Position numbers and translations under genes: made by a program. From CAZCWX01 sp964502465 (GTDB lineage: Bacteria > Desulfobacterota > Binatia > Bin18), in NCBI GenBank assembly GCA_964502465.1, contig CAZCWX010000018.1, positions 1 through 12,177 of the forward strand: a DNA stretch of 12,177 nt. Direction: 5' to 3'. The notes under the pieces are model-generated. The model searched no databases. It saw only the letters and a list, made by a program, of their open reading frames with translations, and was not told where the DNA came from. Positions 10,855 through 12,177 of the stretch are shown one piece after another (position 1 is the stretch's first letter; each line of letters starts with the position of its first letter).

Positions 10855-12177
10855 GAAACTCTGAATCGGCCATCGGCCACCGGCCATCGGCCATTTCTCA
10901 TATTCACCTTATTGCTATCGCCGGCGTTGGTATGGCGACACTTGCGGCCATGCTCAAGGAACGTGGGTATCACGTGACCGGATCAGACCAGGGCGTATAT
11001 CCGCCCATGAGTGACTTCTTAGCTGAGGCAGGAATTCCGGTGATGCACGGGTATCGGGCAGAAAATCTTGTTCCCACGCCCGATCTCGCTGTTGTCGGTA
11101 ATGCGGTGTCGCGGACAAACCCTGAAGTCGCAGCGTTGTTGGAGACCAACATCCCGTATATGTCTTTCCCTCAAGCGCTGGCACATTTCTTTCTCGCAGA
11201 GAAACGTCCGCTCGTCGTTGCCGGTACTCATGGGAAAACAACCACAACTGCTCTTTTGGCATGGGTGTTGGAGAAAGCCGGGTATCAACCTGGTCTGCTG
11301 GTCGGCGGTCTCAGCAAAAACTTTGGCCGAGGGTATCAACTGGGCGCGGGTGAATTTTTCGTTGTCGAGGGTGATGAGTATGACTCTGCTTTTTTTGATA
11401 AAGGCCCGAAGTTCCTTCACTACCGACCGCAAGGTGTGTTGTTGAACGCTGTCGAGTTCGATCATGCGGATATCTACCGAGACCTCGATCATGTCCAGGG
11501 TGCGTTTGGTCGCCTGCTTGGCATTGTCCCACACAACGCCCCACTTTTGGTGTGCAGCGACTTTCCTGCGGCACTCGCAGTTGCGCGGGCCTCACAAAAT
11601 CCTTTTCTGACGTTTGGACTGCAAGAAACCGCAGACTGGCAGGTGCGCGACGTGCTCGACGATGGGACGCATCTCCATTTCTCCGTCACGTATGATCAGC
11701 GCGAGATTGGTCGTTTTACTTCTCCCTTGATGGGCTGGATGAACGTGCGGAATGCACTCGGGGTCAGTGCGCTGTGTTCTACACTAGGCCTCTCAGCTAA
11801 GGATATAGCGCTGGGGATGGCAAGTTTTCTTGGTGTTGAACGCCGCCAAGACCTTGTCGGTGAAATCAATGGGATCACCATCATTGATGACTTTGCGCAT
11901 CATCCGACTGCGGTCACGGTTACGATTGAAGCCGTCCGGTGGCGCTATCCGAGCCGGAGGCTCTGGGCCGTGTTTGAGCCGCGCTCGAATACCTGTCGTC
12001 GCCGTATCTTCCAGAAACCTCTTACAGACGCGCTTGCATTTGCCGATCAGGTGGTGATTGGGTCAGTCTATACCAAGCCGCAAGATCCACTGACCCAACA
12101 TGAGCTCTTTTCTCCGGCTGAATTAGCGGCAGATCTCCAGGCTATTGGCAAAGAGGCGCACCCTGGGCAAAGTGTTG
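10851..12177 (+). CDS. mpl: UDP-N-acetylmuramate:murein-tripeptide ligase, 3' end missing
   Basis: The frame from ATG 10851 is open to the window end (442 codons), so about 30 residues are missing compared with the 457-residue E. coli protein. Mpl attaches recycled L-Ala-gamma-D-Glu-meso-DAP to UDP-MurNAc in the cytoplasm using ATP. Mur-ligase hallmarks are IHLIAIAGVGM (18-28, UDP-binding N-terminus), GSDQGVYPPMS (44-54), the P-loop GTHGKTTT (125-132), EGDEYDSAFFD (173-183), and VEFDHADIY (201-209). DDFAHHPTA (346-354) and FEPRSNT complete the set. These follow E. coli Mpl, including YPPMS and EYD-AFFD, rather than MurC. Residues 1-16 are a non-family tail encoded by heptamer repeats. No Shine-Dalgarno precedes the ATG, but no other start keeps the UDP-binding loop. 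It implies a meso-DAP cell wall and completes the recycling operon. Confidence 0.9.
   Translation, partial: MGNSESAIGHRPSAISHIHLIAIAGVGMATLAAMLKERGYHVTGSDQGVYPPMSDFLAEAGIPVMHGYRAENLVPTPDLAVVGNAVSRTNPEVAALLETNIPYMSFPQALAHFFLAEKRPLVVAGTHGKTTTTALLAWVLEKAGYQPGLLVGGLSKNFGRGYQLGAGEFFVVEGDEYDSAFFDKGPKFLHYRPQGVLLNAVEFDHADIYRDLDHVQGAFGRLLGIVPHNAPLLVCSDFPAALAVARASQNPFLTFGLQETADWQVRDVLDDGTHLHFSVTYDQREIGRFTSPLMGWMNVRNALGVSALCSTLGLSAKDIALGMASFLGVERRQDLVGEINGITIIDDFAHHPTAVTVTIEAVRWRYPSRRLWAVFEPRSNTCRRRIFQKPLTDALAFADQVVIGSVYTKPQDPLTQHELFSPAELAADLQAIGKEAHPGQSV
10866..10893 (+). repeat. heptamer tandem repeat, TCGGCCA type, four units inside the mpl 5' end
   Basis: TCGGCCA, TCGGCCA, CCGGCCA, TCGGCCA in direct succession (28 bp), 11 bp after the AGTAGTC array and within codons 6-15 of mpl. 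The encoded tail is Ser-Ala-Ile-Gly-His-Arg-Pro-Ser-Ala and is absent from known Mpl starts. Loss or gain of one 7-bp unit would shift the reading frame. Confidence 0.75.

Overview
The window reads as chromosomal DNA of a Gram-negative bacterium with moderate GC (roughly mid-50s percent by eye). A muropeptide ligase of the Mpl type, a probable lipoprotein, phasin-like proteins and mixed single-gene/short-operon organisation fit a soil- or sponge-type lineage related to the former Deltaproteobacteria (Tectomicrobia, Binatota or similar). That placement is inference from gene style, not from a marker gene.

Left part (1-2900): the 3' end of a hicB antitoxin gene and a complete hicA toxin gene, then a cobalamin-independent methionine-synthase-like methyltransferase on the minus strand. 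Divergent from it, across about 270 bp holding an inverted repeat pair, is a class I aldolase of the DapA/N-acetylneuraminate lyase family that lacks the DapA substrate arginine.

Middle part (3000-7020): an XRE regulator followed by a small phasin-like protein, a convergent Crp/Fnr-family regulator, a small probable lipoprotein, and a minus-strand pair made of a second, larger phasin-like protein and an alpha/beta hydrolase. This looks like a polyhydroxyalkanoate or lipid-granule neighbourhood. A near-perfect palindrome with GTCAC-N4-GTGAC core lies just upstream of the Crp/Fnr gene, and the same core with the same spacing recurs upstream of the larger phasin-like gene, followed 51 bp away by a degenerate copy. 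The regulator may therefore control itself and the granule genes.

Right part (7020-12177): a 570-bp divergent intergenic region precedes a plus-strand operon of four genes: a DAHP-synthase-like enzyme with altered substrate-binding motifs, LD-carboxypeptidase (ldcA), a beta-lactamase-fold serine hydrolase, and mpl (cut by the window end). The last three form a plausible peptidoglycan-recycling route: trim the tetrapeptide, release or process the peptide, and re-attach the tripeptide to UDP-MurNAc. The leader region holds a short ORF with clustered aromatic codons, mutually exclusive hairpins, a terminator-like hairpin, a good promoter and a 14-bp palindrome. Heptamer tandem repeats span the hydrolase/mpl junction and supply both the upstream stop codon and the mpl start codon.

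No rRNA, tRNA, CRISPR array, insertion sequence or phage gene was seen.
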